Program-made: the position numbers and the translations under genes
Shown here: positions 1 through 11,044 of the stretch, piece after piece
Layout of the letters: the number at the start of each line of letters is the position of its first letter
How positions within the stretch are numbered: the first letter of the stretch is position 1
Notes under the pieces: generated by a model
Seen by the model: only the letters and a program-made list of their open reading frames with translations
Told to the model about the DNA's origin: nothing
Databases searched by the model: none
Assembly (NCBI GenBank): GCA_049999765.1
Contig: JBNGIQ010009429.1
Location: forward strand, 573,887-609,667
From: Phaeoceros laevis
Lineage: Eukaryota; Anthocerotophyta; Anthocerotopsida; Notothyladales
Direction of reading: 5' to 3'
Length of the DNA: 35,781 nucleotides

Positions 1-1137
1 TATGTTCATCCAAAGTATCCAACGTATGTATGCAAACTGAAGAAGGCATTGTATGGACTCAAACAGGCACCTAGAGCATGGAATGCTCGTCTCACAAGCT
101 ATTTGAAGGAGCAAGGATTTGTGATTGGAGAGGCAGATCATAGTCTGTTTGTAAAACAGACTAAGAAAGGACAAGTGTGCATTGCTGTTTATGTTGATGA
201 CCTGATCATCACAGGAGATGACATAAATGGCATTGCAGATATCAAGGCGAATCTGCAAAAAGAGTTCAATGTGAAAGATCTGGGTGAACTCAGATACTTT
301 TTAGGCATTGAGGTAGTGTCTACACCTCAAGGGATATGGCTATTGCAGAGACAATATGCTAAGGATATGCTACAGAAGTATGGCATGGGAGATTGCAAGC
401 CAATGGATACACCATTGGAGCAGAACGTCAAGCTGCAGATGGATGCAGGAACTGAGTTGGAGAATGTGACCATGTATCGACAGATGGTCGGAAGTCTGAT
501 CTACTTGACTATAACTCGTCCTGATTTGAGTTATGCAGTGGGACTAGTTAGTCAGTTTATGCAAAAGCCAAGGAAACCGCACTTGGACGCGGTTAGGAGA
601 ATCATGAGATATGTGAAAGGAACAACAGAGCTTGGATTACTCTATAAGCATGGTAAGCATCTTGAACTGATAGGATATACAGATGCTGATTGGGCTGGTT
701 GTGCGTATGACAGGAGATCAACCAGTGGATATGCTTTCACTCTGGGAAGCAGTATGATCAGTTGGCAAAGCAAGAAACAGCCGACAGTCGCTTTGTCAAG
801 CACAGAAGCAGAGTATCGAGGAGCTGCACTGGCAGCATGTGAAGCAGCTTGGTTGCAGCAGCTGCTACATGATCTTGGAAATGTGGTGAACAGCAGGGTC
901 ACAATCTACTGTGACAATATGAGTAGCATGATGTTGGCTACTAATCCTGTGTTTCATGCTCGTTCGAAGCACATAGAGGTACACTATCATTTCATCAGGG
1001 AAATGGTATTGAGTGAGAAGATAGATCTTCAACATGTGAAGACTGAAGACCAGGTAGCAGATATCTTTACTAAGTCGCTAGGTAGAGATAAGTTCTTACA
1101 CTTTCGTGAGCTACTTGGAGTGTTAAAGATAGTTTGA
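1..1137 (+). mobile_element. Ty1/copia retrotransposon pol, 3' part (reverse transcriptase-RNase H)
   Basis: The frame is open from the first base of the window, so the element continues upstream and only the C-terminal part of the polyprotein is visible (about 378 codons, stop TGA at 1135-1137). Reverse-transcriptase landmarks include YGLKQAPRAW near the start, the catalytic YVDD box at about residue 64 (codons near 190-201), and LGELRYFLGIEV. RNase H landmarks follow: the YTDADWAG block, STSGYAF, SSTEAEYR, the YCDN block and RSKHIEVHYHFIRE, ending with a typical VADIFTKSL tail. No frameshift or stop interrupts this part, so the copy is young or recently active. A purine-rich tract (1140-1150) follows the stop directly, as expected for plus-strand priming. 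The 5' LTR, primer-binding site, gag, protease and integrase lie outside the window, so I cannot say whether the element is complete. Confidence 0.96.
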
Positions 1138-1139
1138 GC

Positions 1140-1150
1140 TTGAGGGGGAG
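1140..1150 (+). other. Polypurine tract of the copia element
   Basis: The purine-rich stretch TTGAGGGGGAG sits between the pol stop codon and the TGTTAG that begins the LTR. This is the position and composition expected of the plus-strand primer of a copia retrotransposon. Confidence 0.8.
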
Positions 1151-1400
1151 TGTTAGAAATCAAGCTCCCCTTCTAAGGGTGAGTTATGCTAAGTGTGTTT
1201 ATTCAATCATATATAAAGAGTGCTAGGGCTCGGAAGCCCTAACCCCCCATTTTGACATATTACCCCTGGGACATGACAACCTCAGGTGCTTGATAGCGCG
1301 GGGTCATCTCCTACTACTACTACTACCTGGTGTGTTCGAGCCCCTACTACTATTACTACCTCCTGTTGAACGGTTGACATTGCAAATAAAGCATTTCATA
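1151..1400 (+). repeat. 3' LTR of the copia element (right end not resolved)
   Basis: The LTR begins with TGTTAGAAAT immediately after the polypurine tract. It contains a TATA-like box (TATATAAA, 1210-1217), a CTA microsatellite (about 1311-1326 and again near 1342-1361) and an AATAAA polyadenylation signal (1385-1390), the order expected of U3-R-U5. I could not find a convincing CA end or target-site duplication, so the right boundary given is a minimum. The 5' LTR is not in the window for comparison. Confidence 0.7.
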
Positions 1401-4400
1401 AATATCTGCAGAACTTACTATTTAGTTGCAGAGCTTAGAACATTGCTATTCTACCACCAAGCACTATGTGTTGCTTCGAGGAAAACCCCTACTATTCAAA
1501 ATAATCTCTAAGCTAGAGCTGATAAATAATATAAGCCTGCATCTTTTCACAAAAAAAGAACAGCCGACAAAGGAGAAAGCGCTCTTCTAGCTCAAAAGTA
1601 GCAGAGAGGACGGAATAACTTCGAACGGTTTGACAGTGGAGGCACACTAATGTTAGCTAGGTAGGATTGTGGAAAAGGGTCTCGACAACTTTGAACTTGT
1701 GCACCTTGGTCCGACTTAGCTCCGGATCCATTGGGAGTTCTCAAAACCTCTTGTATATATGAGAGGATAAATTTCAGTATAATATATGAAAGGATAAATT
1801 TCACCCTTGGGTAACTATATATTGAAAGTTTGAAATTACTCTTTAGTTTCTTAATCAATTTGAGTTGTTGGGGCTATGATGGTTTTGCTGATGGTAAGGT
1901 TTTTTGCAGGTTTCATTCCACATGGTAGGGGTCAGACTCTGTGATGTCGTACGTATTCGTCAATTGATTGAACCAATCTTCCAAAGACTTGTTGACCAAT
2001 AATATTCCGCGTGGTGTATTGGAGCTGGCAAATGCTTTCAAATTGAAGTTGCCGAGGAAAAGGCATGCAATCATGTAGAAGTGACTTTGAAAGGACATCT
2101 GAGAGGACTACCTCTTATGTGTGGTTAATCAAATGGAGGCTGCATGACAAGAACGAGGGTCGTATTCAGGATGTTGCAATTTGCCAGATTGTTTACAAGT
2201 ATGTGTGGGTGTGTGACTATTTGAGGAGGTTGACACGGTCCCATAGAGGAACATTATACTTTTATTGATTGATTGATTAAGCTTGTGGGAAGGGTCCATG
2301 TAAATATTATGGGGATAAACATGGAGGCAAATGAGCTCTAGAGTTTGAAAGGGTTAACGAAATTTGAGGCTAGTAGTGGACCGTCACGGAGGAATATTGC
2401 CGGACATCCTGTCAACATTCCAGACAAGGGTACTATGCAGCATATTGTGGAAGAATTAGAAAAGATGCTGGGAGAAGGCACCTTGCCTTCAAAACGTTCA
2501 AAGGTGGTCATATGGATGGTTCCACTAACTATGACAGCAATTGGGATTCTATTCAATCCAGTTCATGCATGTGTGCAGAAAGAGCTTTTGGGGATATTGA
2601 AGTCACGGTTCCTTATATTGCTCAAGCGTTGTGATATAAACTTGCAAAACTTACCCTCTCTGGTTGTAACCTGTTTATAACTTCATCATGACCAACAAAA
2701 TTTTCCACAACAATTTCTTCACATCCAAATTGGTCATAGATCCTGATCCTGTTCTTTTTGAACAAGTTGCTCAGATTTTCCAACAAGTTCCAAGGACGGT
2801 TTCCAACTCAACAACTTGTGTTGCACAAATGTATGCATCATTCACAAGAATACATTCCTTCGCCTTTGCGACGACCTATGAGGAGACTTGGCTGATGACT
2901 ACCCTGCCACCAGACAGATTGCTTGTGCCTATCTCGTCTGACAGTATGGTCTCCGTGGACTCCAATCACAAGACCCCGTGGGTTTCTCGGAGTTTCGGTA
3001 GACATGAGTTATTGAGCGCATTGGATAATTCGTGCAGGTGAGTGGACAAATCATGATGGTGGAAAGCCCCTACCTGGAGGGATAGGATGATTGAAGTATA
3101 CTATGCTTCGCACAAACCTGCAAAAGGCACAGGGCCCCTCATGGCTAGATGAATCACAAGATGCCTTGTCAGGTGAAATAACACTAGGCCCATCATCAGT
3201 TACATATGAGCGTCAATATTTTTTTAACGAGGGTTTGAATTGGGTTCGTTGAGGAGTTTGTGGCGCGGATTGTGTAGCGGTGTGTAGATTCCTTAATAAC
3301 GGGTTCAGGTGATCATGGGACCGGGTCTGGCCAGGACGAGTTCCATGTCTGGATACAGGGAAGGTAAAGCTAGGATCGAGGCTCTAGCTAAAGTTTTATT
3401 AGCGGGAAGGCGTAACGGAAAAGCATGAATTGTTTCGTGTGTAAGCGGCAACAATACAAAGTATGAATACTGTCACAATGTGGAAGGCTTGTTGCCAGGA
3501 TGCATGACAGTAGTGCAAGAGTACTTGAATTTCCCAAAGGAAAATTATTTTTTATCTGATGTGCTTGTTGGACAATTGAAATTTGCTGGGATCGTCAGGT
3601 TGTTCGTAATAGTAGTAGTAGTAGTAGAAAGGACATGCTTAACTGACGCCACATGGGAATCGAGCACGCCGACACATTTGTGGAACCCTAAACGCCTACA
3701 CATTCCTTTACTCGTGCTGCTGCACTCCATGCGAGTTCGAGCTTTCTTTGGAGGTTAAAATTGTCCATGTATTATGCAGAAAAATTTGCACAAATTAAAG
3801 TGTCTTATCTCAACCTTGGTACCAATCCTAGCCCCAATTTTGGATTTGGACAGGGTATCATATTGGTATGTAATATGTGAAGCATATGTCCACAAGATAT
3901 GAACAAGTGGAAAGATTGGCGCAAATTTTATTGGACAAGTTGGGGTAAGACTTCGAGTGCTAGATTAACCTTCACGGGCCCTCCATCCCTCGTTGTGCAG
4001 TCACTGCAGTGACAAAGGATGTCATGATGCGTGTACTCGTTGGTCCAGCAGGTATGCGGTCGAGGGTGTTTTGCAGCTATGTTGTAAGGTTGACGTTCCT
4101 TACGTTTCTTTTAGAGCTAGGCGGATTATTACACGTGCGTAGTTTTCCGGCTAGTTATTTAGGTTCTTTTTAATAGTTTTTATTATTACCCTAGGCCGCC
4201 ACGCTGTCCGCCACAGCTGTAACGCCTCGGCCCATCCGTTGGGACGGGCTTGCCGCCATGCTGTGAATGCGGCCGGGGGATCCGGCGCACTCACTTACGC
4301 GACGGCAAGCCGGCAGAGAGAAGATTAGGCTAAAGCAGATGGCGCGCGAAGAACCCCTCATCCGTCTTAGCAAGTTCCAAACTAGGTAAGAAAGTTACAG

Positions 4401-5544
4401 CTGCCTACGTAGAGAATCTGACCTTAGATAGCTGGACAGTATTGATGCGCACAAGATGGTGCTCGAAGCTGTAATTTCTCACTTATAAAGCGCTGCTATT
4501 TTCTCCAAAAAAAAAAGTTCCAAACTAGGTAGCGCTGCGACTTGCCGTCGGAGGATCGAAGTATTTATATTCACCTTTGGGTAAAAGCCACCGTGAGGTG
4601 TTACGGTGAAACTCGGGACACAGTCGAGTTGCATGTACTCCAGCAGAAGTTCAAACGATTGATCCCCACGTAGGTAGGGTTCAGTAACTGTCAGTCTTAC
4701 CCAGGTCAACGTCCATACCAGGTAGAGACTCACCGTTTTCAAATGTCCCTGTTGCTCGGTGGCTGTCATTAAAACTTGCAGTTAGACCGAGATCGATAAT
4801 GAACAAGAACTTCCCCCTCGGAAATTTGTACCAGTGGCAGTTACATGTGAATGCCTTTCAGCTGACAAGAGCACAACAAAGGAATGATGACAATGCGAGG
4901 TCTGAAGACTGTGAACGCAACATGTTGAGGACAGACTAATCGATACCACCTGAAATAAAGTGGCAGTCAAAGACGCATAATAAAAACCACATTCCAAATT
5001 CCATCTGTCACTCTCAAGTTCTCAACGCGTCACCTTGTTGAATCTAACCCTGCAAGAGTGTAGGTTACATGTACGTGGCCGTAGAATTCCACTACACCTG
5101 ATCCTTCCTGTAGATTCTTAGTTTACCTGCATTCCGGTTTTTTGCAAAAAATGGGGAAGAAAGGGCTGTTGTTGCTATCTGGACAGGCATATAGAAGTAA
5201 GATGGCTGAACTACACCTCACTCTCACATGGGTGCCAAAGCTCGCATAAGAGGCAGTTTGCCCAGACCATGACAAAGAGATAAATAAATTGAATTATGAC
5301 CAGAAGACGCATAAACGAAACCTCGGTGCTGCAGGCAGGAATGGGGATTAGAAGGCAGCCCAGCTGGAAAACGGAGGCAACAAGCGGAGAAGCAAGCATC
5401 CATCCCCTTGGACACCCCGGTGAAAATCATCCTTACAGAAAAATGGCGTCTTCCTTCATAAATGCCACTGAACCAGCCACAAGGCGTAGAGGGAGCAGTG
5501 ATGGCAAGGGCCAAAATTGATTGCAGGATGCGACGAAAGTGACA
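1401..5544. other. Gene-poor interval, no recognisable coding sequence
   Basis: Several short open frames occur, the longest 111-117 codons at 2345-2680 and 2688-3041. None shows a motif I recognise, none has plausible flanking splice sites joining it to another, and their compositions do not stand out. An AGT microsatellite lies near 3608-3629, and an ATTG run near 2267-2278. The part from about 5100 rightwards is probably the 3' flank of the PITH gene on the minus strand. Old transposon debris is likely but unproved. Confidence 0.5.
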
Positions 5545-6120
5545 TCATTTCTCGGCGGCTTCGTTACTCACGTCCTTGAGCTTGCTCATGTTGGTGGTTT
5601 CCACTAGGCTGCCGAATATGGCCAGCTTTTGCAGCCGAGTGATGTCGGAGCCAGCCTGGTTGTCTTCCACAAAGACGGCGAGGCTGCGGACGTTCTGGAA
5701 CTTGACATACTTGAGCGCCAGGGGCTGAGACCCGTCCAGATGCTCCTCGGACAGCACCACGGTGTCTGTGACGGGGAAGTCGGCCACGTTGCTGAACCCC
5801 ATGCTCTGCCGGTTGACGTAGAGCTTGAGCGTCTTAGGGCCGTCCTCGGCGGGAGCCTTGACCACCAGCGAGTGCAGCTTCACCACCTGGGAGAAGGGGA
5901 TGTAGAGCAGTAGCTGCTCGTCGGCGTCGCTTTCCAGATGAAGGCCACCGTCTTCGCGATACCCTTGCTTCAGCGCATTGGCCCAAGTGTGGCTGGGATT
6001 CTCGTTCAGGCACTCCACCGACTGCCACTCGATGAAGTCGGCCAGGTCTACGGCACGGCCGCCGGCGCCTACCGTCCTTACAGGTGTGCTCCCTGCCGCT
6101 GGGTGGGACAGCGTCGCCAT
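5545..6120 (-). CDS. PITH domain-containing protein (At3g04780-like)
   Basis: This intron-free gene encodes 191 aa. The ATG at 6120 is chosen because the frame extends further only through a GTG codon. The PITH domain covers nearly the whole protein. Diagnostic blocks are the [13 protein letters not shown] block, [27 protein letters not shown] and [13 protein letters not shown], closing with [16 protein letters not shown]. They follow the order and spacing of Arabidopsis At3g04780 (about 176 aa), with an extra 15 or so residues at the N-terminus. PITH domains occur in thioredoxin-like TXNL1, where they mediate proteasome binding, and in stand-alone PITHD1 proteins. No thioredoxin domain is present here, so this is the stand-alone type, probably soluble in cytosol or nucleus. 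Its biochemical role in plants is not established. The gene is divergent from the PPR gene at 7013. Confidence 0.93.
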   Translation of the reverse strand: MATLSHPAAGSTPVRTVGAGGRAVDLADFIEWQSVECLNENPSHTWANALKQGYREDGGLHLESDADEQLLLYIPFSQVVKLHSLVVKAPAEDGPKTLKLYVNRQSMGFSNVADFPVTDTVVLSEEHLDGSQPLALKYVKFQNVRSLAVFVEDNQAGSDITRLQKLAIFGSLVETTNMSKLKDVSNEAAEK

Positions 6121-7012
6121 GTCTGTGGACTCGAAGGGTGGATGCACACACTGCGCTCACGTACTCACGTCTGCTAGAACCCCGCCTTTCCGTTGGGGCG
6201 TGAGAGCAAGGGATAAAAGTCGGAGAAGAACTCAGATCCCGCAAATAAAGACCCCGTGGGTGCAAAGTTATTACTAACTCTGGCAGCCTAGGACAGAAAC
6301 TGCAAACATCATGTTATGTATGTATTTTATTTCTAGCCATGCCTGGCCGCAGATTGCAGGCAGATGCCTGGCTGCAGATTGCAGATACGGTTTTGCATTG
6401 CTGAAACACGCCATACTGTGCGAAAGGGAAACGATGTGTGCAAGGGGCTTACAAGTTACAACGCTCGAATTACATGCCGAGAAGGATAGTTTGAAGTGTT
6501 ACCTGAAGCAAGGCTTGCTCTAGGTGATTCCGATGCCACACTCTCCCTACCAACGCATCAACGACTATTGTGGCCTCGAGGATGTGGGCAGTTGGTGCTT
6601 ACTTCCCGGGACTGGGATAGCGTCAGGGCACACCTTGATTCAACCGACTCCCTCGCTAGTAAGTACAGTGTGCGTGGAGCTGGGCAATGTCGAGTCTCCT
6701 GATTCAAACTGGAAGCTTGCTGTACCGTAGCTTCTCATGGATTTCTCTAGTAGAGCTGGCAGTTGCTATGCGTAATTGGGAGGTATGGGGCCTTGTCTAT
6801 GCTTCACAAGTGCTTCGCCCTGGAAGTGTCATTCCAGCTGCATGGTTTCATCTGTCACAAATGACTGGAGGAACCCAGTTCTTGGTTTACGACCTGATGG
6901 GCAGATGCAGCGGTGGGAGGATGTGGGAAGCATCGGGCACATTGGAGCAGAGGAGTGCCGTTCGGTCAAGAAGCAGGACAAGCCTACATGGGTGGATTCT
7001 CGGGTAGCCGCC
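6121..7012. other. Divergent spacer between the PITH and PPR genes
   Basis: About 890 bp that should hold both promoters and 5' leaders. The PPR frame is open back to about 6776, with further in-frame ATGs at 6785 and 6842, but nothing upstream of 7013 resembles PPR sequence. A direct repeat of GGC(C/T)GCAGATTGCAG occurs at about 6346-6380. I see no convincing TATA box. Confidence 0.5.
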
Positions 7013-9676
7013 ATGGAAGTTCAGCTACAGAGTGGTCTACAGGCTTCTGTAGATTCTTCCAGACTGCGCGACCAACTTCGTAGCCTTTGCGAGGAGGGAC
7101 AGCTAGAGAAAGCGCTTGATGTGTTGGTCCACATGGATCAGCAGGGCACTGTGCCTTCTGTTAATATGTACCGGTCCCTCTTGAAGGTTTGCAGCAAGAG
7201 GAAGGCCCTGGCTCAGGCTAAGCGAGTGCATGGGCATTTGGCCAAAAATGGGTTGCAGTCCACCAGATTTCTCGGTGAATCAGTGGTGAGCACGTTGGTA
7301 AAATGCGGTAGCCTTGAAGATGCGCTCCAAGTGTTCGAAAGGTTACCTAGCCGGACTATGTTCTCCTGGACAGCTTTGATTGCTGGGTATACAAGTGCTG
7401 GACAGGGTCAGGCGGCGCTGAGAATGTATAGGTCGATGCGAGAGGAAGGTTTGGAGCCAGACAAGTACATTTTTGTCAGCTTACTAAAAGCATGTGCCAG
7501 CTTAGGCGACTTGGACGAGGGTAGACGTATTCATGCCGAGGCTTTGCAGTACAGGTATGACTCGGATATCTATGTGGGCACATGTCTGCTTCACATGTAT
7601 GCAAAGTGTGGAAGCATTGTGGATGCGCAGAATGCGTTTGATGGTTTGTCAGAGCGTGATGTGGTGTCATGGAATGCAATGCTTGCAGCTCATGCTCACC
7701 AGGGCCAAGCAGAGGAGGCTTTGATGCTGTACGAGCAAATGTTTTGGGAAGGTGTCAGCCCAGACGATAGAACTTTTGTCAGTGTGCTCCAAGCATGTGG
7801 CCTGCTTGCGGAGGGGGAAAAAGACTCCCTTCTGCATGGGGTAGGTACCAAACCCAAGTCACTGGAAAAGGGGAAAACAATACACTGTGAAGCTCTACGG
7901 AGGGGTTACGACTCGGATGTCTTTGTTGGTAGCACCTTGGTCAGTGTTTATGGGAAGTGTGGAAGCATTGTGGATGCGCAACATGTATTTCAACAATTGT
8001 CGCGGCGGAATGTGGTTTCATGGAGTGCAATGCTTACCGCAGTAGCCCAGCAGGGGCAAGCAGAGAGGACTTTCGAGCTTTATGGGATAATGCTGAAAGA
8101 ACAGGTGAGTCCAGATGCCCGCATCTTTGTTACTGTGTTGCAAGCATGTGGCATGCTTGCAGAAAAGGAGGAAGACAATAATGTTAATGGGCAGTTGATA
8201 AAAGTTGAATCTTTAGAAAAGGCAAAGGTGGTGCATTTCGAAGCTTGGAACCGGGGCCACAGGTCCGAGGTTTTTCTTGGTAGTGCTCTTATTAGTACGT
8301 ATGGGAAATGTGGAAGCATAGTGGATGGCTCAAACGTGTTTGATGGCTTGTATCAGCGAAATTTGGTGTCATGGAGTGCCATGCTTGCAGCTTGTGCCCA
8401 GCAAGGCCAGGCTGGGAAGGCTATGGATGTGTATGTGCAAATGTCCCTGGAAGGTGTTACTCCAGATGATCGGACCTTTGTCGGTGCCCTGCAAGCTTGT
8501 GGCTTGCTTGCAGAGGAGGAAGAGGGTACAATTATGGATGGGAGGCCGATGTCAGTGCAGTCGCTGGGGAAGGGGAAGGAATTACATGCTGATGCATGGA
8601 GGAAGGGCTATGATTTAGACTTGTTTGTCGGTAACACGCTTATCAGTATGTACGGCAAATGTGGGAGTATTGTGGATGCACGAAGTGTCTTTGATGGGTT
8701 GCTCCAGTGGGATGTGGTGTCATGGAATGCAATGCTTGCGGCTTATATTCACCAGGGCCAAGAAAAAAATGCGCTGCAGCTATTTAGGCAAATGCACGAG
8801 GAAGGAGTAAGCCCAAATGAGATCACATTTATGTGTATCTTGGAAGCCTGCAGTAATACAGGAAGCTTGGATATTTGTCGCCAGGTTCATCACCATCTTG
8901 TCTCCACGAGCAAAGGTCTTAGTACTCTTCTGGGAAACACTCTCATCCATGCGTACGGGAGCTGTGCAAGCATGGTGGATGCTCAGAACGCATTTGATGC
9001 ACTGTCCTTGCCTGATGTGGTATCGTGGAATGCCTTGATTGCGGGTTACTCTCGACAGGGAAACTATGAGAAAAGCCTGCAATGTTACCAGGACATGAAA
9101 ATGGCGGGTATGAGTCCAGATGGGGTGACCTTTCTTTCACTTCTCTCTGCATGCAGTCATTCCGGCAGAGTAGACAAAGGGGTTGAGTACTTCGAATCCA
9201 TGAGTAGAGATCATGACATTACACCAGATATTGAGCATTATGTCTGTATGGTAGACCTACTTGGGAGTGCAGGATTCTTTTTGAGGGTAAAAAATTTGTT
9301 GTCGACGATGCCAATGACACCCAATCTCTCTCTCTGGTTGTGCTTGCTGGGTGCTTGCCGAAAGCACGGTAAGCTAGTACTGGCAAAACAAGCTTTTGAT
9401 CGTGCATTGCGCTTACAGCCACAGCATGCTGCCGCATATGTACTGATGTCACAGATATATGCTCATGCTGGCCTGTGGGACTATGCAAAGGAGGTTAATT
9501 CTTTGGAACTACAGGCAGGGACCTGGAAGAAGCCTGGCCAGTGCTGGATAGAGCATGAGCAGGAAGTGCACATTTTTATGGTGGGAGACCAAATGCATCC
9601 TCTTCAGGAAGAAGTCTATGACCTGCTGGAAACGGTGGGTTCAGAGGTGCCGAACAGAGGGTACCCTGATGGTTGA
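7013..9676 (+). CDS. PLS-class PPR protein with E-type C-terminus (no DYW)
   Basis: Encodes 887 aa without introns. The ATG at 7013 is preferred for its strong context (GCCGCCATGG) and because PPR-like sequence begins just after it; the frame is open back to 6776. Repeats of the P-L-S type run through most of the protein, marked by recurring MY(A/G)KCGSIVDA, VVSWNAML and DDRTFVSVLQAC blocks. The C-terminus has E-type sequence: HYVCMVDLLG, LWLCLLGACRKHGK, AAAYVLMSQIYA, KKPGQCWIE, and GDQMHP. It stops at about the point where a DYW deaminase domain would begin. PLS/E proteins bind organellar RNA and specify C-to-U editing sites, recruiting a DYW partner when they lack one. Three consecutive units are 117 codons long instead of 101 (see findings). 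I see no obvious transit peptide, which may mean the start is further upstream or there is a missed 5' exon. Confidence 0.93.
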   Translation: MEVQLQSGLQASVDSSRLRDQLRSLCEEGQLEKALDVLVHMDQQGTVPSVNMYRSLLKVCSKRKALAQAKRVHGHLAKNGLQSTRFLGESVVSTLVKCGSLEDALQVFERLPSRTMFSWTALIAGYTSAGQGQAALRMYRSMREEGLEPDKYIFVSLLKACASLGDLDEGRRIHAEALQYRYDSDIYVGTCLLHMYAKCGSIVDAQNAFDGLSERDVVSWNAMLAAHAHQGQAEEALMLYEQMFWEGVSPDDRTFVSVLQACGLLAEGEKDSLLHGVGTKPKSLEKGKTIHCEALRRGYDSDVFVGSTLVSVYGKCGSIVDAQHVFQQLSRRNVVSWSAMLTAVAQQGQAERTFELYGIMLKEQVSPDARIFVTVLQACGMLAEKEEDNNVNGQLIKVESLEKAKVVHFEAWNRGHRSEVFLGSALISTYGKCGSIVDGSNVFDGLYQRNLVSWSAMLAACAQQGQAGKAMDVYVQMSLEGVTPDDRTFVGALQACGLLAEEEEGTIMDGRPMSVQSLGKGKELHADAWRKGYDLDLFVGNTLISMYGKCGSIVDARSVFDGLLQWDVVSWNAMLAAYIHQGQEKNALQLFRQMHEEGVSPNEITFMCILEACSNTGSLDICRQVHHHLVSTSKGLSTLLGNTLIHAYGSCASMVDAQNAFDALSLPDVVSWNALIAGYSRQGNYEKSLQCYQDMKMAGMSPDGVTFLSLLSACSHSGRVDKGVEYFESMSRDHDITPDIEHYVCMVDLLGSAGFFLRVKNLLSTMPMTPNLSLWLCLLGACRKHGKLVLAKQAFDRALRLQPQHAAAYVLMSQIYAHAGLWDYAKEVNSLELQAGTWKKPGQCWIEHEQEVHIFMVGDQMHPLQEEVYDLLETVGSEVPNRGYPDG
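7604..8656 (+). repeat. Three exact-period 351-nt internal repeats in the PPR gene
   Basis: The KCGSIVD landmark codon lies at 7604, 7955, 8306 and 8657, each 351 nt (117 codons) apart. The preceding and following intervals (7301 to 7604 and 8657 to 8960) are 303 nt (101 codons). The extra 16 codons in each long unit follow the QACG(L/M)LAE block, are acidic or polar, and end before a SL(E/G)K(G/A)K block. Confidence 0.95.
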
Positions 9677-10575
9677 CTCCAATGGACATGGACCTTCCTA
9701 GCACGTGCTACCCAAACAATAGGCATGGAGTATCAGCGTTGTCAGAACTTGGGTTGTTACCAGGATATAGCTCAGGACGGCAGTGGTGCACGGGTACTCG
9801 AAGTCCCCAATGAGGTACATGTGTCTATTGAATAACTGATGTGCCCGTTGGACAAGATGTATATGTGGTTGGTGGTTTCTAGTTTTTTTGTGAATGCTAT
9901 GTCGAGGGGCCTTTTGTTACTCCTGTCACTAACCCTGTTGGTGCTTGAGGGCATACTATGAGGATGTACAATTGTCTATGTCTTTATGCTGCTCTTATGA
10001 ATTTGACTTGTCTGGGCCTGCTTTTCCCTTTGATACTGGTCGTATTACAATTTCTGAATGCAGACGGGGTAAACTGATTAGTCTGTAGTATCTGCAGTGT
10101 AGATATCAACACACGCGGAAAGGTGGATGCAGATTCTTCTGCAGCTTGGGAAGGAAATTAAGAGGCTTACGTATGGTGTTTGGGAGGAGAGCAAAGGCTA
10201 CGTGGCAAAAGAAGCACAAGCGAAAAAGAATCTGGGATGAGAGCTTGGTAAAACTTTACTTGTCCTGGGTGATCTAGCATGGTCAAGTGTCTGTGCTTAG
10301 GAGGACAAACAGGTCCGTTGCCTTGCGGATTATTGATCAGCAGCTCAGGGTTCCTTTCCTCCCGGGTGTTGGTAGGGGACTGAATCTTTCATCGAAAACG
10401 GTGCAGCAGGTGATAATGTTCCCACTTCAACAAAAGGGGTACGTTGCAGACGAATATGCGTCGACGGGCAGAAGCGAGGGAATGCCGGTGTTCTCAAGTT
10501 GGTTTCAGCCTCAATGGTTCCAGCCTTAATAAAGTTCCGAAGGAGTACACATGGCAATAGGAATTACTAGAGGTG
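9677..10575. other. 3' flank of the PPR gene, no gene seen
   Basis: No DYW-like sequence appears in any frame after the PPR stop codon. Short open frames such as 10287-10529 show no recognisable motif. The first part is probably the PPR 3' untranslated region. Confidence 0.5.
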
Positions 10576-10873
10576 CTTAACCCTTGAGAGCAAACTGGAC
10601 AAAAATGTCTATCTCCTATGAGGAAGAATTATTTTATTATCTTATATAGTATTGTTGGAAAGGTGACGACGTGTTGATGCAGGATCCGCCTATCAAATTC
10701 TTTATTTGAGGTCTTGGGTGGCGGCCAGCAAGGAAGATTCCTCCAACGGGATGCTTGATACCCCGTTTTCCGTGCAAAGTGAGTTTGACGGCCGACTTAC
10801 GAAGCTCCCAAGTAATGGAAGTTTTAAGGGGTTTCCAATGGAAGTTTTAAGGGTTTGGAAACCCCGGGCTCTT
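10576..10873 (+). mobile_element. MITE-like element, copy A
   Basis: About 300 bp. It begins with CTTAACCCTTGAGAGC and ends with CCCGGGCTCTTAA, an imperfect terminal inverted repeat. Internally it matches copy C: GGACAAAAAT, then CTCCTATGAG, an A/T-rich block with TTATATAGTATTGTTGGAAA, then a GGCGGCCAGCAAG block and a GC-rich right half. It has no coding capacity. Confidence 0.7.
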
Positions 10874-11010
10874 AAATAAAGAAATTGATAGGTTGATCCT
10901 GCATCAGCATGACATCACCTTTCTACCAATACCATATAAAGCAATGAAATATTTTTTCTCATCGAGAAAGTAGTAAACGGAACCCAATTGACCATTTTTG
11001 GTCGGTTGGG
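10874..11010 (-). mobile_element. MITE-like element, copy B, inverted and partial
   Basis: The reverse complement of this segment matches the left halves of copies A and C (ending in GATCAACCTATCAATTTCTT). It lacks the GC-rich right half. It lies exactly between the right end of A and the left end of C. Confidence 0.7.
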
Positions 11011-11044
11011 CTCTTAACCCTTAAGAGCCCAACCGGACAAAAAT
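10993..11044. repeat. Palindrome at the B/C junction
   Basis: Arms of about 24 nt (10993-11016 and 11021-11044) are near-perfect reverse complements around a loop of a few cytosines. It arises because inverted copy B and direct copy C meet at their shared terminal sequence. It could form a strong hairpin or cruciform. Confidence 0.8.

Noticed and set aside
1290-1361. CTA-rich stretch and a GTTCGAGCCC word resembling a tRNA T-loop
   Set aside because: No acceptor stem, D-arm or anticodon arm can be placed around it; it lies in a retrotransposon LTR with a microsatellite.
2345-3041. Two adjacent frames of 111 and 117 codons in the gene-poor interval
   Set aside because: No motif, different frames, no splice signals joining them in a meaningful way; likely chance or old repeat debris.
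6687-7007. 106-codon frame overlapping the start of the PPR gene
   Set aside because: Overlaps the PPR leader in another frame and has no PPR or other motif.
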